A DNA stretch of 64,000 bases from NCBI RefSeq assembly GCF_048771995.1, contig NC_133026.1:63055001-63119000 (forward strand). The letters are read 5' to 3'. Below the pieces are notes generated by a model. The model was not told the DNA's origin and searched no databases. It saw only the letters and a program-made list of their open reading frames with translations. Numbering within the stretch: the stretch's first letter is position 1; every line of letters starts with the position of its first letter. Source of the DNA: Taeniopygia guttata. Its lineage: Eukaryota > Chordata > Aves > Passeriformes > Estrildidae. The translations under genes and the position numbers were made by a program. Of the stretch, positions 39,732 through 52,206 are shown in pieces.

Positions 39732-40769
39732 GAGAGAGAGCAGGGAGACTGAGTAGCATGGGCTTTGCTTTTCCCCTCTTGAAGTGAATTTTTGAGGTCT
39801 TGATTTGGGCTTGACTCCACTTACCCAATTAGTCAAGAGCACTCGTGTGAAAACTTGGTGGCGTGTTCACTAAAGATTTAACTTAGGATCCCAGATTTCC
39901 CGTTCTCAGATCCATTTGAAAGACACAGTACTGCGACAACAATGGTGTGCTTTGTCCTTTTTTTATTATTTTCTTTTAGTTCAATGGACTCCATAACAAT
40001 ATGATTCACTGTTGTGAACACCTGTCAAACCCGTGACAGGCTTGCGTGCCTGTCCCACCTTTGCCATGGCTGTGGCAGCTCTGAACAGCAGGCAGTCTGT
40101 TTTGGGGCTGGATCTGGGGCTGGACTGGGCTGCCCTGGTTTTTGTCACTCAACACACTTTGGTACCGCTCCCCAGGCTCACATGTAGATCCTGTCTGGCT
40201 AATAGCAGCCAACAGGGACTTGTGCAGAAATGTTTTTGCTTAAAATAGACTGGTGACTTCTTTTCAAACAACTGATGAGTCTAAAACTGGGACAAAGGAG
40301 GAGTTAAAATACTTGCTGATGCTGTGTTTATCAGGAGAACTTTCGTAACACCTTTGAGTTGTGCACTGTGAAGTGAAAGACGGTGTCTGTCTCGTACACG
40401 GTTCTGTATTTTCAGATTTGGGTCTGGTTTGGATGACCCTTCTCACTGAGGAGTGACGCTGCCATACAGAGAGGGTGTCCTCAGTAACACATGGAAACAA
40501 GTGCCTTAGTTCAGTTCTCCTTATGTTACATTTTCCACCACATTTCTCAAGTATTTATAATTTATTCAGCTTTTTTGCTACATATTTTTCTGTATTTGTA
40601 TGTTGCTGGGAAAGAACTTTGTTGTGCACACAGCTGGACTTTATGGCGCTGGACACTTGAATTGATTTTATAGTCTTCACTCTTACACTGCAAGCCTAGA
40701 GGTTGACTACTACTGGTGTCCCAACTCTTGAAATTAAGCAAAAACTACCAATGCAAATGGGTTTGTAAG

Positions 40770-40775
40770 AATAAA
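40770..40775 (+). promoter_or_regulatory. PPP1R3G: Candidate PPP1R3G polyadenylation signal
   Basis: Canonical AATAAA about 1.3 kb after the PPP1R3G stop, followed by an A-rich run and then a long T-rich tract (40831-40854). Confidence 0.45.
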
Positions 40776-40830
40776 AAAAAGTTTTAAAAAAAGCTATAAA
40801 GCTCACCATTACACTTACTTTCTTCCCCCT

Positions 40831-40854
40831 TTTTTTTTTTTTTTTTTTTTTTTT
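40831..40854. repeat. Poly-T homopolymer
   Basis: An uninterrupted T run of about 24 bases just downstream of the candidate PPP1R3G polyadenylation signal. Confidence 0.9.
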
Positions 40855-40855
40855 C

Positions 40856-43800
40856 TATTTAGCGAAATGTAACAGCAGGCTTCACAGTTTTGCAATCTGT
40901 GGTGTATGTGTCCTGAGCAGGGATGATCCCATCTGTAAGCAGTGTTTAGGGCTGTAGCTGAAAATGACAGTTGTCCTGCCAGAACCATAAGGCAAATCAC
41001 CCTCCGAGTCTGTGACAGGCATCTTGAGCAGAGCTGTGGTGTGAGGAAGCTTTACTAGCATGGGTGGAAAGTAGGTAGGTTACGGTCAAATTTTGTTGGG
41101 ATTCTTCTGCAAATTTGACTTTTCTTGTTTTCTTTTGATACAGTATCTCAAAATATGGGTTATTTTTGGTTAATGAAGAACAATTGCCAGAATGCAGAAA
41201 ATGCCCTGACGTGGATGTATGGTCTTGCATAAGACCATGGAATGGCATTTTCCTTTTTAGAAACAGAGCATAATGTGAGATTTCTTAGGTCTTCATTTCC
41301 CCTGAAGATGTAAAACATTTTAAAGGCTATCCTGACAACATTAGAATAAATAGCTTCTTGATAAGATTTCCCATACTTGAGAACATTTTCAAGCCTACAG
41401 CTAGCCTGCCTTTTGAGATGGCTGGAACAGACCCAGAGCTAAAAGCAGGGAGTCTGTTGGGGGAAAGACGCGAAGCAGAGGGAGCGTCAGGCTAAAGGTG
41501 CTGCAGTTCTGCTCACATGTGCACTACTGCTGAAACACAGCCTGTCCTCCCTCTCCCCAAAAAAGCCTGTGCATACACCACAGTGTGAGAATACAGCCAG
41601 AGACAAGACGGTGTTTAATTCTTTCAGAAACCATTCTGCTGTTAAACTGTATCAATTGCTCTGACAATGCACAGAGGGAGAGTTCTGTGCAGGCAAACAG
41701 AAGTTTGTACTGTTGTCCTTCAAGTTACATGTGAACTCTCACCAAAAAGGTTTTTAGGGAGAATAGTGAACTCTGCTGATTCCCTACACAAGTTTGTTTT
41801 AAGTCTATCATGCATTACAGGATTTTACATGGGGATCGGCTAATTCATACCAGGTTTTCTTCAGATTGCTGCATCAATGAAATAGTGCGCTCTTAGTGCA
41901 GTGTCAAGATTGATCCTTCATTTAAGTACAATGTAATATTTAGGATTTCTGAAGCCCATTCCTTATTCTGTGCTTAGTTTATTAGTTGCTTCAGAGAAGA
42001 AGGAAACATCGCCAGAAAAAGGAGGGGAGCAATGTCTCCTTAACAGAATTTAAAGGAGCAGCCATATTCTGATGGCTGTGTCTGGGCAGAGGTGGTACCA
42101 TGAAGAATCCTGGCTAGCTGTGCCTAGTGATAGGCGCCTGGAAATGTTCTCTGGTCCACTGTAAACACTGACATTCAGAATATGTGACATTTCTACTTGC
42201 TTTTCAGATGTGTGAACTGAAATTCGAAATGCAAGAAAGTACTTTACTGAGGCTAGACAGTAAAATCTTTTGAGTGCTTCAGAAATTCGGTGCCAATTGA
42301 AAATCCTGCCAATTCTGTTAATTAAATCACAAAATTTTTGTGCTTTGATACTTGGCGAAGTGCTTTTATTTGTTATTAAGAATTTCTTTCTGTGAAAGGA
42401 AGGGGAAAACCTCTTGATGGGAGTCAGACATACTCACTTTTTGATAGACAGTACATTTCTGTGCTCTTGGGATTTTACATAAGCATAGATTTCCAAAGCA
42501 GGGTTCAAAGACAGCCTACTCACAGTTATCTGTATTTTCATATCTGAGGTTCCTGAGGGCTATGGAAATGCAAGGCTTTATCAAAGATTACACTGGGCAG
42601 CAGTTGTAAAAATCCAATTGGACCATGTGTGTACCAAAGGCTAGCAAGCCCACATCAACAAACCCTAGGGCTCCTGGCCATAGGTTGAGACACATGGCAT
42701 AATTGCAACTTTATTCTCAAAGGAATATAATCAAAATGAAGTTTTAAAAATTTGATTAAAATCTAAAGGCCAGTAGAGTAAAATGTTAAGCGAAGCATTC
42801 TTTCCATTTGGTTGCATTACTGTTAATGTATTTCATAAAGATTCAAAGCATAACTTTTGGAATATGTTCTCATAAACATGCTCCCTCCCCTAACCTAAAT
42901 AAGAAATTTAAGATTTATTGCACTTTTGGGAGAACTCCAGCTCCAAAGATTTTTATTGTATACAGATTTCTGTTCCCCCATCATGGATTAAGGACTTACA
43001 GTAGGAATAGCTGCCAAATGGTTTTATAGGTGTATATAAATGAAGAAAGTTTAGTAGGTGAAATTCTGCAGGGGTAACTGTGAAGGACATAAAATATAAA
43101 TATTCCTTAAGAAATTTTTTTGCCATGTACATTTACTTTTAAATTCAGATTTAAATGATTCAGGAAAGGGCTGTGAAGCTAAATTTACTTTGGTGCCATG
43201 AAGATCTGTAAGCTTGCATGAAAACTACTTCTGTTTTATTTAAAATTGGAGCTTTCAGTCAGTACTTGGAAAGTCTGGCTTCTGCTCCCATTGGCTTCCT
43301 TGGGATTTGGATCCAGCCCAAAGTACTGCAGGAAGGTAAGGGGAATGATCTAGGTTTAATTGTCCATTCTGTTCAGAGTCTTGTGTTATGGGGTTAGGGT
43401 AACATTGGCACTGTGATGAATGTTCATCTGTCAAGAGTTCAAAATCTGCTGTCTGTGCATGGCAGTAATTAAATCACCTTAATTGTTTTTTCATGATTCT
43501 TTCTGAGAGAGGGAAAATTACTTGCCTTGGATTAGCATATTGCCAAAGACTGTTATAAATATTTATGGGGTGCACTCTTTCAATAGAAAGCCTGTACATT
43601 CTTCACAGGTCTCCACAGTTCTTTTTCCCGAAGACAGAAGAGTAGTTACTTGAATGCACTAATTACCATCATCTCCCCCTCTTGCAAAGCTTCAGTAGAT
43701 ACTGGTTTAACAGCAAAATAGGTAAGTAGTTTAGAAAGAAGCATCTCTTGCAAAATATATTTAATTACCTCTGTAAGCTGTGGAATCTTTTTGAAGGTGC

Positions 43801-46800
43801 ATATGTTTATGAAACAGGTTTGAGAGTCCCATATTTTTTCCTTTTACAGTTGTAGAAAATAGACGGGTTTGGAAGAATTACTGGCTTCTCTGTTATTTTT
43901 TTTTTCCCTGCTTTCACATTAAGGCCTCATGCACTATTCTTATATTCTGAAATAGTGAAAAAAGTAGGAATGTAAACACTCAGTTAAAGAGCTGCACAGC
44001 TTAGTTCTTTTTTTATAAAGGTCGTCAAGCAAAATATTCCCAAGAGTATGAAATAACTATGCCTGTGTTAAGAATGGTGGAATAAAGCAAACACTATAGC
44101 CCTGACTTGAATAATGCCAGCATTTCACTGTAGATCACGATGGAAAACTCAGGAAAACAGTCAGAGCACAGCTCTTTCATGGCTCTGTTTATGCGTACGT
44201 ATGTCTGTGCTGGGGATCAGGAGAGATGCATTTATGTTGTATTACAGGAAATAAAGTTGAGGGGGTGGTGCTTCTCCATAAAATTATTCTGTCAGCTGGT
44301 GTTAGAGAGCAAAAGTTTTGCTTTTAATGCCTGGAAACTTGGAAGTTTTTTTAAAAAATAAAAACACCTTTTGAGAAAAGTGAGTACTGAGTTAAAATCC
44401 TTCTTAGCCTATTTCAACACGGTATATAAAGCACATACTTCTCACTTGGGTTACTCTCCTTCTGAAAATCTGTACTGCTGATGTATCTGGGCATTCTGAA
44501 GCCATGCTTTCAATTACAGAAAAAGTTCTTGAGAAATTGTAACACACAACGTAAATGCATGTCCTCTGACCAGTTACTAAGATTAATCAATGGTTATTTT
44601 TTTCCTTTCAGAGTGCTGTTTCCAAGCTTATCCTGTAAAATTAATGACAAACTTCAGTACAGGCAAACACTCAAATTTCGGTTCATACTGCTGAGGTCAA
44701 TAGTTTGCTAAAGTGTCGAGATCAGGGAAAAAAACATTTTTAATATAATACAAAATCAAAATTGTTTTGCTAAGACATTGCAGCTTTAGTAAAGATATTT
44801 ACTGAGCTCTGTTCTAAGGAAAAAATATATACTTTTAATAATAGTGGACATTGTACATAAATCATGGGATCATTCCTTTGTGTTTTAACTATTCCTGTTG
44901 TTTACACTGCTTTGACAAAATCCAACAAAGCTTCTGACAGCGTGCCAAGAGAGATTTAATGAGTATTGCAACGTAAACGGAACTGGTGAAGCACAGAAGG
45001 TGCAGCTGTAAGAGCACAGCAGCTCCGAGGCTGGAGCACAGTGCCAGCTCTCCAGTCCGCTCTCTCCATTGGCAGCCATGAGCACAGCCCTAGCCAAGAG
45101 CAAGAATGGGGCCAATGGACACCAGCACAACACTAAAGTCACCCCAGACTACAACTGGGTTCGACTTCCTAAGCCAGTGTGGTTAGCAAGTATTTTTCTT
45201 CCAGAGCTTGTAGGATTTCAATGATAAAGCGTTTGTCAAGCTATGTTTTTGTACAGAACTGGGTATTTTTTGGCAAAATACCTTAAAATTGACATCAGGC
45301 AAGGAAAAAATATATTTGTAGGTATCTTTCAATCATGTACAACTGATACGCACATAATTAACACTAGCTGACCATGCACTTTACATGTGCATGTTAGAAG
45401 CAAAGGAAACATACAGGCCTGTCCAAAACAGGGAACAAGCATCTAAAATGCTGTTGGGTGTGAGGAGTAAGTAATAATATCTTTGCTAGCTTTGCATTCC
45501 TGTTAACAAGCTAGATAGTGTTACAAAGACTTTTGGACTGTAGCAGCAGAGTTCTTACCTTGCTTCTAATAAGTAATGTATAAATACTGCATAAGTACAG
45601 TATAAATACTGTATGATAAGCTGATCAGTAATTTCAAGTAAGAACGAATTTGTCCTTTACTGAGAAGGTCAGCTGTCTTACCCTCTGCAGTATGGACTGG
45701 GGACAGAGGGAAATTACAGAGTACCACTACTTTCCCCCCCACCCCAGCCTGGATGGTTCTCTCTGTAGACTCTGTAGCTGAAGGTTGCTACTGCTCCTCT
45801 GAAGGTAGAAGTCAGTAAGGGAGACAGAATCTGAGTGGTAACCTTGAGAAAGAAGGTTGGAGCAGATGCTATGAACTGGGACTGCAGTAGTTTTCTATCT
45901 ACCACAAAAACTTAACAACAGAGTTTTTAGGCATTAAGGGAGAAGTAATCTCCTTCATAGTTTGGAAGGAATTAGTAAGACATTTCCCATTCCCATAACT
46001 GCCTGTCTGTATGACAGCACATACCATCTAAAGCTGTATTCTTGTTGGAAACAATGCTGAAGAACTTCACTGGAAAGGTATGTTTGAAGAACTGTACATG
46101 CATTGAAAAACTCCCCTTATTTTTTTGTAAATATGGTGAAAACATAGATATAAATAGTAAAAATGTTACTGATGGAGTTGACCTTCTTTATAAATCAGGG
46201 CTATGCTATTTGTAAATATGTTTATTTTGCTTTCTAGCATACATTCTCAGATCTTGAAATGGTGTGCAGTGCTCGTTCCAGTAATTAAGTTGTTGTAGAC
46301 AAGGATTTTACATGTGCTGTTTTAGCAACCAAGTTTCTAACAGTACAAAACTGGCAGCCTTTTCAAGCCTGTGTCATCCAAGAGTGTAAGATGCTGCATT
46401 TCTGTGAGCTCACTGGAAGCTTAAAGAGCAATCAACCCTTCTTCCCCTGCACTTTTGCCATTAACTTAAGTGCACTTAAGTATCCAGTTGTGAATATGGA
46501 GATTTCAAATACAGAATCTAATGTATATTACCTATTAGAATAGTTAAATTCCATTTAAATGGAATGTTCATTAAAAGCAATTTACATTGCAATACTTATA
46601 CATCTAATAAGGTGAGAATAATTACTGTATTTGCTTTTTATCTGAAATTGAAAGGGGGCTACACTGGCAGTCTCAGGTACACACTATTTTATTCTGTACA
46701 CTTTACTGTCCGTATGAAATCCATTACTATAGATCTCAATCTAACTGTACAAAATGGTAAAATACACTTTAAGGGGCAGTGAGGAATGGGAGTTTGTTCT

Positions 46801-47814
46801 AAATTAGACACTTTAATTAGACACTCTGCTTTAATAATGTTTTTGCAGAGCATGAACAACACTGAAGAACATAAACAAAAGACAAATTTTGTGAAGCAGG
46901 AAAAATAAGGGGTAGATTTCAAAGGCCACAGGACCATGGAACTAGTTTTGAGCTTCTGTTTTTCTACTTAAAAAACCCCACAACAGTTCACTGAAATAAA
47001 ATGAAACTTTTTTCCTGTATGCCAGGTTTGCACTGCTTAAGTTTTCTGCAGATTTCTAATAGAAAACAAAATCAAGGACAGTAAGGAATTGAGCAGAACC
47101 AGATCAAAATTTTTGCTTGCTTTTTTATTAATCTATGGTCTTAAAAGTGTTGAGCATTCTGTGGATTTAAGAATAATCAATAAAATGCTATGCTGAGCAC
47201 TTTTTCTAGACAAAGCTTGTTGCCAGTTCATGACTTATAGCACTTGAGTTACCGTTCCAGTTAGGTTCTTTTTCTTCTGCCAAAATTCATGATGTTTGTG
47301 AGAAAGGGAAATATTTCATAAAGTGATATTGAGCTTTCTGCTAATGGCTGCACCTCAACAAATTAAAGGACTGGGTGGGGAAAAAACATTTGAAAGCTCC
47401 CACGCCTCAGTAAGTCAAGTCTTACATTCTGCTATTCTGATCAATTAATTATGTTAAAAGTAGGACAAGACTGGTTATTAACTCTTGGAAACTAAAGAAA
47501 GAACTAGTGAATTTTTTATGTCACTTCCTGAAATGTCAAGGGATGCTCTTCAAGGAAACCACACAATGCAGCCTATGATACTTGTAAGTATCAAAGTCCA
47601 GGAGATGAAAATTCTGACCATCTCTGGTTTTAATACTTTAAATAAAATATGTACTTGCTCGTTTAGTTCAGATGCTGGATATTTTTAAATGCAACAGGAT
47701 TAATACAAACTTAGTAACTGAGTGAAGGGTTTTAAATCTTGAGGGATTTTAAATCTAACATGTTTTTTGTGGTCAGTGAGAGACAAGGTCAGCAGCAGAA
47801 TAATGTAGCTGGTT
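40856..47814. other. Intergenic region between PPP1R3G and the LYRM4 3' end
   Basis: AT-rich sequence with no recognised gene or repeat family. A short GC-richer island at 44990-45180 carries a 48-codon plus-strand frame that I could not identify (see findings). Confidence 0.6.
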
Positions 47815-47833
47815 GCAGGTAGTATAATGGAGT

Positions 47834-47839
47834 TTTATT
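47834..47839 (-). promoter_or_regulatory. LYRM4: Candidate LYRM4 polyadenylation signal
   Basis: The minus strand reads AATAAA about 270 bases after the LYRM4 stop codon, giving a plausible 3' UTR of about 48107 down to 47815. Confidence 0.55.
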
Positions 47840-48107
47840 GTCGAAATAGGGCAGGAACTATTCCATAACATAGGACACACAAGCAAACAGATTCCAAGAC
47901 TACCTTACATACTATTATAAATCACAGCCATTTATCTTAGAACATATGACCCTTTAGAAAATAGAACTTTGGTTGCCAAAAACAGTCTCTCAGGCATTTG
48001 TTATGCTGATCAGACAAGCTCAGACATGCATGTGCAGTTTCTGTATGTGGCACTGTAGGATGCTGAAGATGGTCCAGTGTTGTTTCAGGATCAGAGGTTT
48101 TTCTTGG

Positions 48108-48170
48108 CTATGTGTTTCCTGGACGCTCAATGATCAATTTTTCTGTGGCGTACATGTGGTCAATGGTACC
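48108..48170 (-). CDS. LYRM4: LYRM4 (ISD11) terminal coding exon, partial gene
   Basis: LYRM4/ISD11 is the small LYR-motif mitochondrial protein that, with acyl carrier protein, stabilises the cysteine desulfurase NFS1 for iron-sulfur cluster assembly. Only the last coding exon is present: after a TTTCAG acceptor it encodes 20 residues, ending MYATEKLIIERPGNT and a TAG stop. The human C-terminus has LYSTDKLIIENRDMPRT in the same place. Strand and position next to PPP1R3G agree with human synteny. The LYR motif and helical core are encoded in earlier exons that I did not find up to 64000, so the upstream intron is at least 15.8 kb; the human gene also has very large introns. Confidence 0.85.
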   Translation of the reverse strand, partial: GTIDHMYATEKLIIERPGNT

Positions 48171-51100
48171 CTGAAATCAAACCAAAATATCAGTGAACAG
48201 GTTATAATTTAGGCTCCCCAAAAAAAACCCCAAGAACTGAATAGCCCAGATATTAAGCTTTTTCATAATTACATTTTTCTTTCTATAAATATTTCTTTTT
48301 GTAAATAATACACTTGTCCAGAACTTAAGAAAAATAACCAATACATAAAATACCTGCACATATAAAATCTTGAAATAATGAAATTGATGAATACCATTTA
48401 AAGTCTCAAAAAAAAAAACCCAAACCATTAGAAGTCACAGAAGAGAAAAAGGAAGCAGGTTCTGTGTTGAGAAAAATGAAAAACAAAAATATGGAATATA
48501 ATCAGCAGGTATTTCTTATGCCCTTTACGTGGAGAGCCTAGATATAAATGCCATGGTATGGTATTATTTTCCAGCTCCTTTGGAATCCTAATTTAATTTG
48601 CCTTACAAATAGTGAAAACAGTTCAACAGTAGCATTTTACACACACTGGAGTTATCTCTTGTTCACGAGGTGGTGTTCAGACCTCCTATATTTGTTTTTC
48701 TAGTGAAATGAAATATGACAAAAATGCAACACTGATGCTCTGACTTCTCCTGTTCTTTATCACTTTCTAGTCTGCCCCATAACATTGGTAAATTGTGGTT
48801 GGATGAGCAGCTGGCAGCTGTCACACACAGCTCTTGGCTTAGCAGCTGAGTTGGGGAAGGAAGAAGTTTCATGCAAGTAGGGTAATGAAAGCAGAAGACA
48901 ATGTTTTTTTTTTAAAGTATGAATTTTGGAATCTACTTTTCAATATCTGTCATGCCCTTTCTTGCCCGTACTTTCTCCTTCAGGCCTGGGTACACAGTAG
49001 TTCTGTGTCCTTTTCACAAAAAAAAAAAGAAAGGTTCATACATTTATGTGTCGAATTAGGACAAAAAAGGCTAGATGCTGAATTACACTAAGCATGGTAT
49101 ATTTAGTAGAATTTAATACTGTGCAAATTAGGCCTAACAGCAAGTCAAGCTCCCAAAGCAGCAAACAATCAGGGAAAGAATGTTTTTGGCATTTTCAGTT
49201 TACCATTTTTTGTAGGAAAAATCCTGGCCTCTCTTGAATAAAAATTTCTCATCTGTGCTCACACTCACATAAAATGTGAATAATATTGCCTTTTAGGAAA
49301 TGAACTATTTAATCTTGATAAACAGCCTTGTCTGAAATTTGTAACACATTGATTTTAATCTTGAAATATTTATTACAAGGGAGCATTTATGAAGCTGTTC
49401 GTAAAGGAACAGAAGTTTTCCTTGCCAACAAATATTTCCTTCTTTTGGCACTCTGAGCTAAGTCAGTAACAGCATATGAACAACTCTGATCATTTTTGAA
49501 GTTACTTATGAAATATGTTACAGACAGAATATTTAATACAAAGGCCATACACAACTGTGGCATGTGTTACCAACAGAAATTTTAAGCTGTCAACAAGTGT
49601 TACTTGTCAAGAGAACTTGCTGCTTTGGGTTATGTGGCAGGCTATACACTTTAGTTGCTGTCTTACCACAAACCATGCTGAAGTATTTAATTTTTGTATA
49701 CTGTGTTTTGGAGCCCAAAGAATCTTTAATCCTTTCCCACACAGTAGAGCAAATTTAATGGGAGGCTCAGAGGGATTACAAAAATGCTGAAACCTGAATT
49801 GCATTTTTTTTTCTCTCCCCCAGCTGGGGAGATACATGAGACTGAGTACGTGACTTCTCAGTCAATCATATTCAGCTGGAGCAGATGGCTTTGTAGGAGA
49901 AAGGTACGAGCTGCTGTTTGCTGTCCCTGTGCCAACAGGTGATGTTATCTACTGCTGCACCTCTTGACTCGAATGCAATAAAAACACAGATTTATGTGTG
50001 AGCTGCTTCCTTAGCAAACCACAGGCGTGCAGGCATTTCAGCAAGTGCAGAGCCACTAGTGCTGTGCTGTCAGCCTTTGCTGGGCTGCTGCAGCTTGCCT
50101 GCTTTGCTGCCTCCCTTCCAGAACCTCTGCCATGGCACTGTAAGCTGAACTTGGAAACCCAAGGATTCTTTTTAAGTCACTAGCATTGAATTTTTAAAGT
50201 TATGATCAAGCCTTTCCCATGTGCCTTACACAAAACAAACAAACCTTCCATTTATAGCTGCTGAAAAATTCCCATCCATAAACATCCCCTGCCTCAGCAG
50301 AAGGATTGCACCAGTATTTACACACTGACACTCATTAACCCTACGAACCACAACAGCCTTCTTACAGTGTCCTCACCACCCCGAGTCTAAAGACAGCACT
50401 TCAGCAGCATGCACTCACTGTGGATCATTCTCCCAAATTAGAGACTTAAGTGGCTAGCTATTGTGTTCTTTTTTCAACACGCATGTTTGTTGCTTGTACG
50501 CCACATTCTGGTAGTTGGCTGGAAGCCAGTGCATAGGTCAGAGCCAGGGGAGTTCCACTGACCACAGGAAACTTTTTGGGAAAAAGGCCCTATTATTTGC
50601 TCAGCAACTTGGTGACCCAAAAGTTTATTTACCTCTTTAGGTAACACATTGCAATTAAATTCTCCAGGAGAGAATGTGCAATAAAGAACCACACTGTCAT
50701 CAGGAGAAGAAAATAAACAGAAATATAAATGTTGCTTTGCAGCTCCTTTTGAATTATTTGGTGTTTAAATTCTGCCTGAAAAAGTATGTTCTTTGGTTCT
50801 GACAGGTCCAGCCCTCAAAACCTGACAATTTGTCTTTGTTCAAAGACTTAGTACAAGTCTATATGGTCAGATGTTTTTTGTTATCAAGAAGACTTGTTCT
50901 TGAAACCTTACTATTGCCTTCTGTCTGAATCCAGGAGAAGGCTTAGGGCTTCAGAACAGGATTTACCAGCAGATGTGAGACAACAAATGGTGAAAAAGAA
51001 ATCACTGAAGAGTAAGCACTAGTTCATCTTGTAACCCAACCATTCTCTGATTAGGTCTTTGTGTGTACTAGCAAGTACTAGTTCTTTGGCAGGAAGCAAC

Positions 51101-51479
51101 CACAGGAATTAGCCACTTCATGGAATCTTTCACTGCCCTTGGTGGGAAAAATCATGTAGAAAAGGTTTTCCCTACATAACAGAGCATCAAAGATACGTAT
51201 GGGGAGGTGCAGTAAGAATTAAATTATAGAATTAAGAAGAATTATAGAAGCAAAATCTGAATGTCCTGCAGACACTGAAAGAACATGATATTGCCCTAAA
51301 AATTCAACAAATCCAGCCAAATTGACTGAACTCTGAACTCTGTCCTCTCCACAGGTGTCTGGCTGCCAGTGTCTGACTCTCAGGGACACCTGTGGCTGGT
51401 GAGCAGGCTGTGTGTGGCTTCCATGCCAAACCATGTGACAGATGCAATTGCAGCAAGAGGTGCTGGCCTGGGAGGCAGC

Positions 51480-51537
51480 CTGAATCCTAGGGGCTAACCC
51501 GAATCCTAGGGGCTAACCCGAATCCTGGGGGCTGCCT
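51480..51537. repeat. 19-base tandem repeat, three copies
   Basis: The core GAATCCTAGGGGCTAACCC starts at 51482 and 51501, with a diverged third copy at 51520. Confidence 0.9.
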
Positions 51538-52177
51538 TCCCATCTTGACACAGCTGGTGGAGTAGGTCCTGCAGACCTACTGCTACTACTTGCAAAATAC
51601 TACTAGATTATAATCTCCAGTTTCTGAAGGTATGTGGTATGTCTTGTGTATTTTATCCACACTAAGATTCTACTTTGCAGCTCAGAGCTGAGGTAGAAGT
51701 GACTGCTCATATTGCTGTAGGGATGAACATAAGGTGATTGGGTTTTAAACTTTTTTTTTTTGAATTTGCTTCACTCAGAGTGAATAGTTCTGCTCTGAAA
51801 AGTATGATGGCATCTTTCCTTGACAGCTCTGTATAAATGTCTGTCTACTCAATTAATCACCATATTTTTCCTTCCTTAGGCTCTGCAGCACAAAGATGGC
51901 CAGACATCTCTTTTTCCCATGTACTTTACAGAATTATAATTGTGGCATATAACCCATGAGCTCTAACAAATCCTGCTGAGCCTGGATGAAGATACTTTTT
52001 CTCATTGTCACTGAATTACTCATCCTTATTATCATCCTGCCAAACTTGCCAATGTCCAAACAACTAGCTACCTGCTTGTGTGAGGTCTCACTTATATATT
52101 TCAGGGTGAGTGCCCTAAAATTACTCAGGTAAGTAGCTAGGCAACAGCCTTTCTGCCCTCAAAAGCAAACTCACTAG

Positions 52178-52206
52178 TTTTTGTTTGTTTGTTTGTTTGT
52201 TTTTTT
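52178..52206. repeat. (GTTT)n microsatellite
   Basis: Five TTTG units flanked by T runs. Confidence 0.9.
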
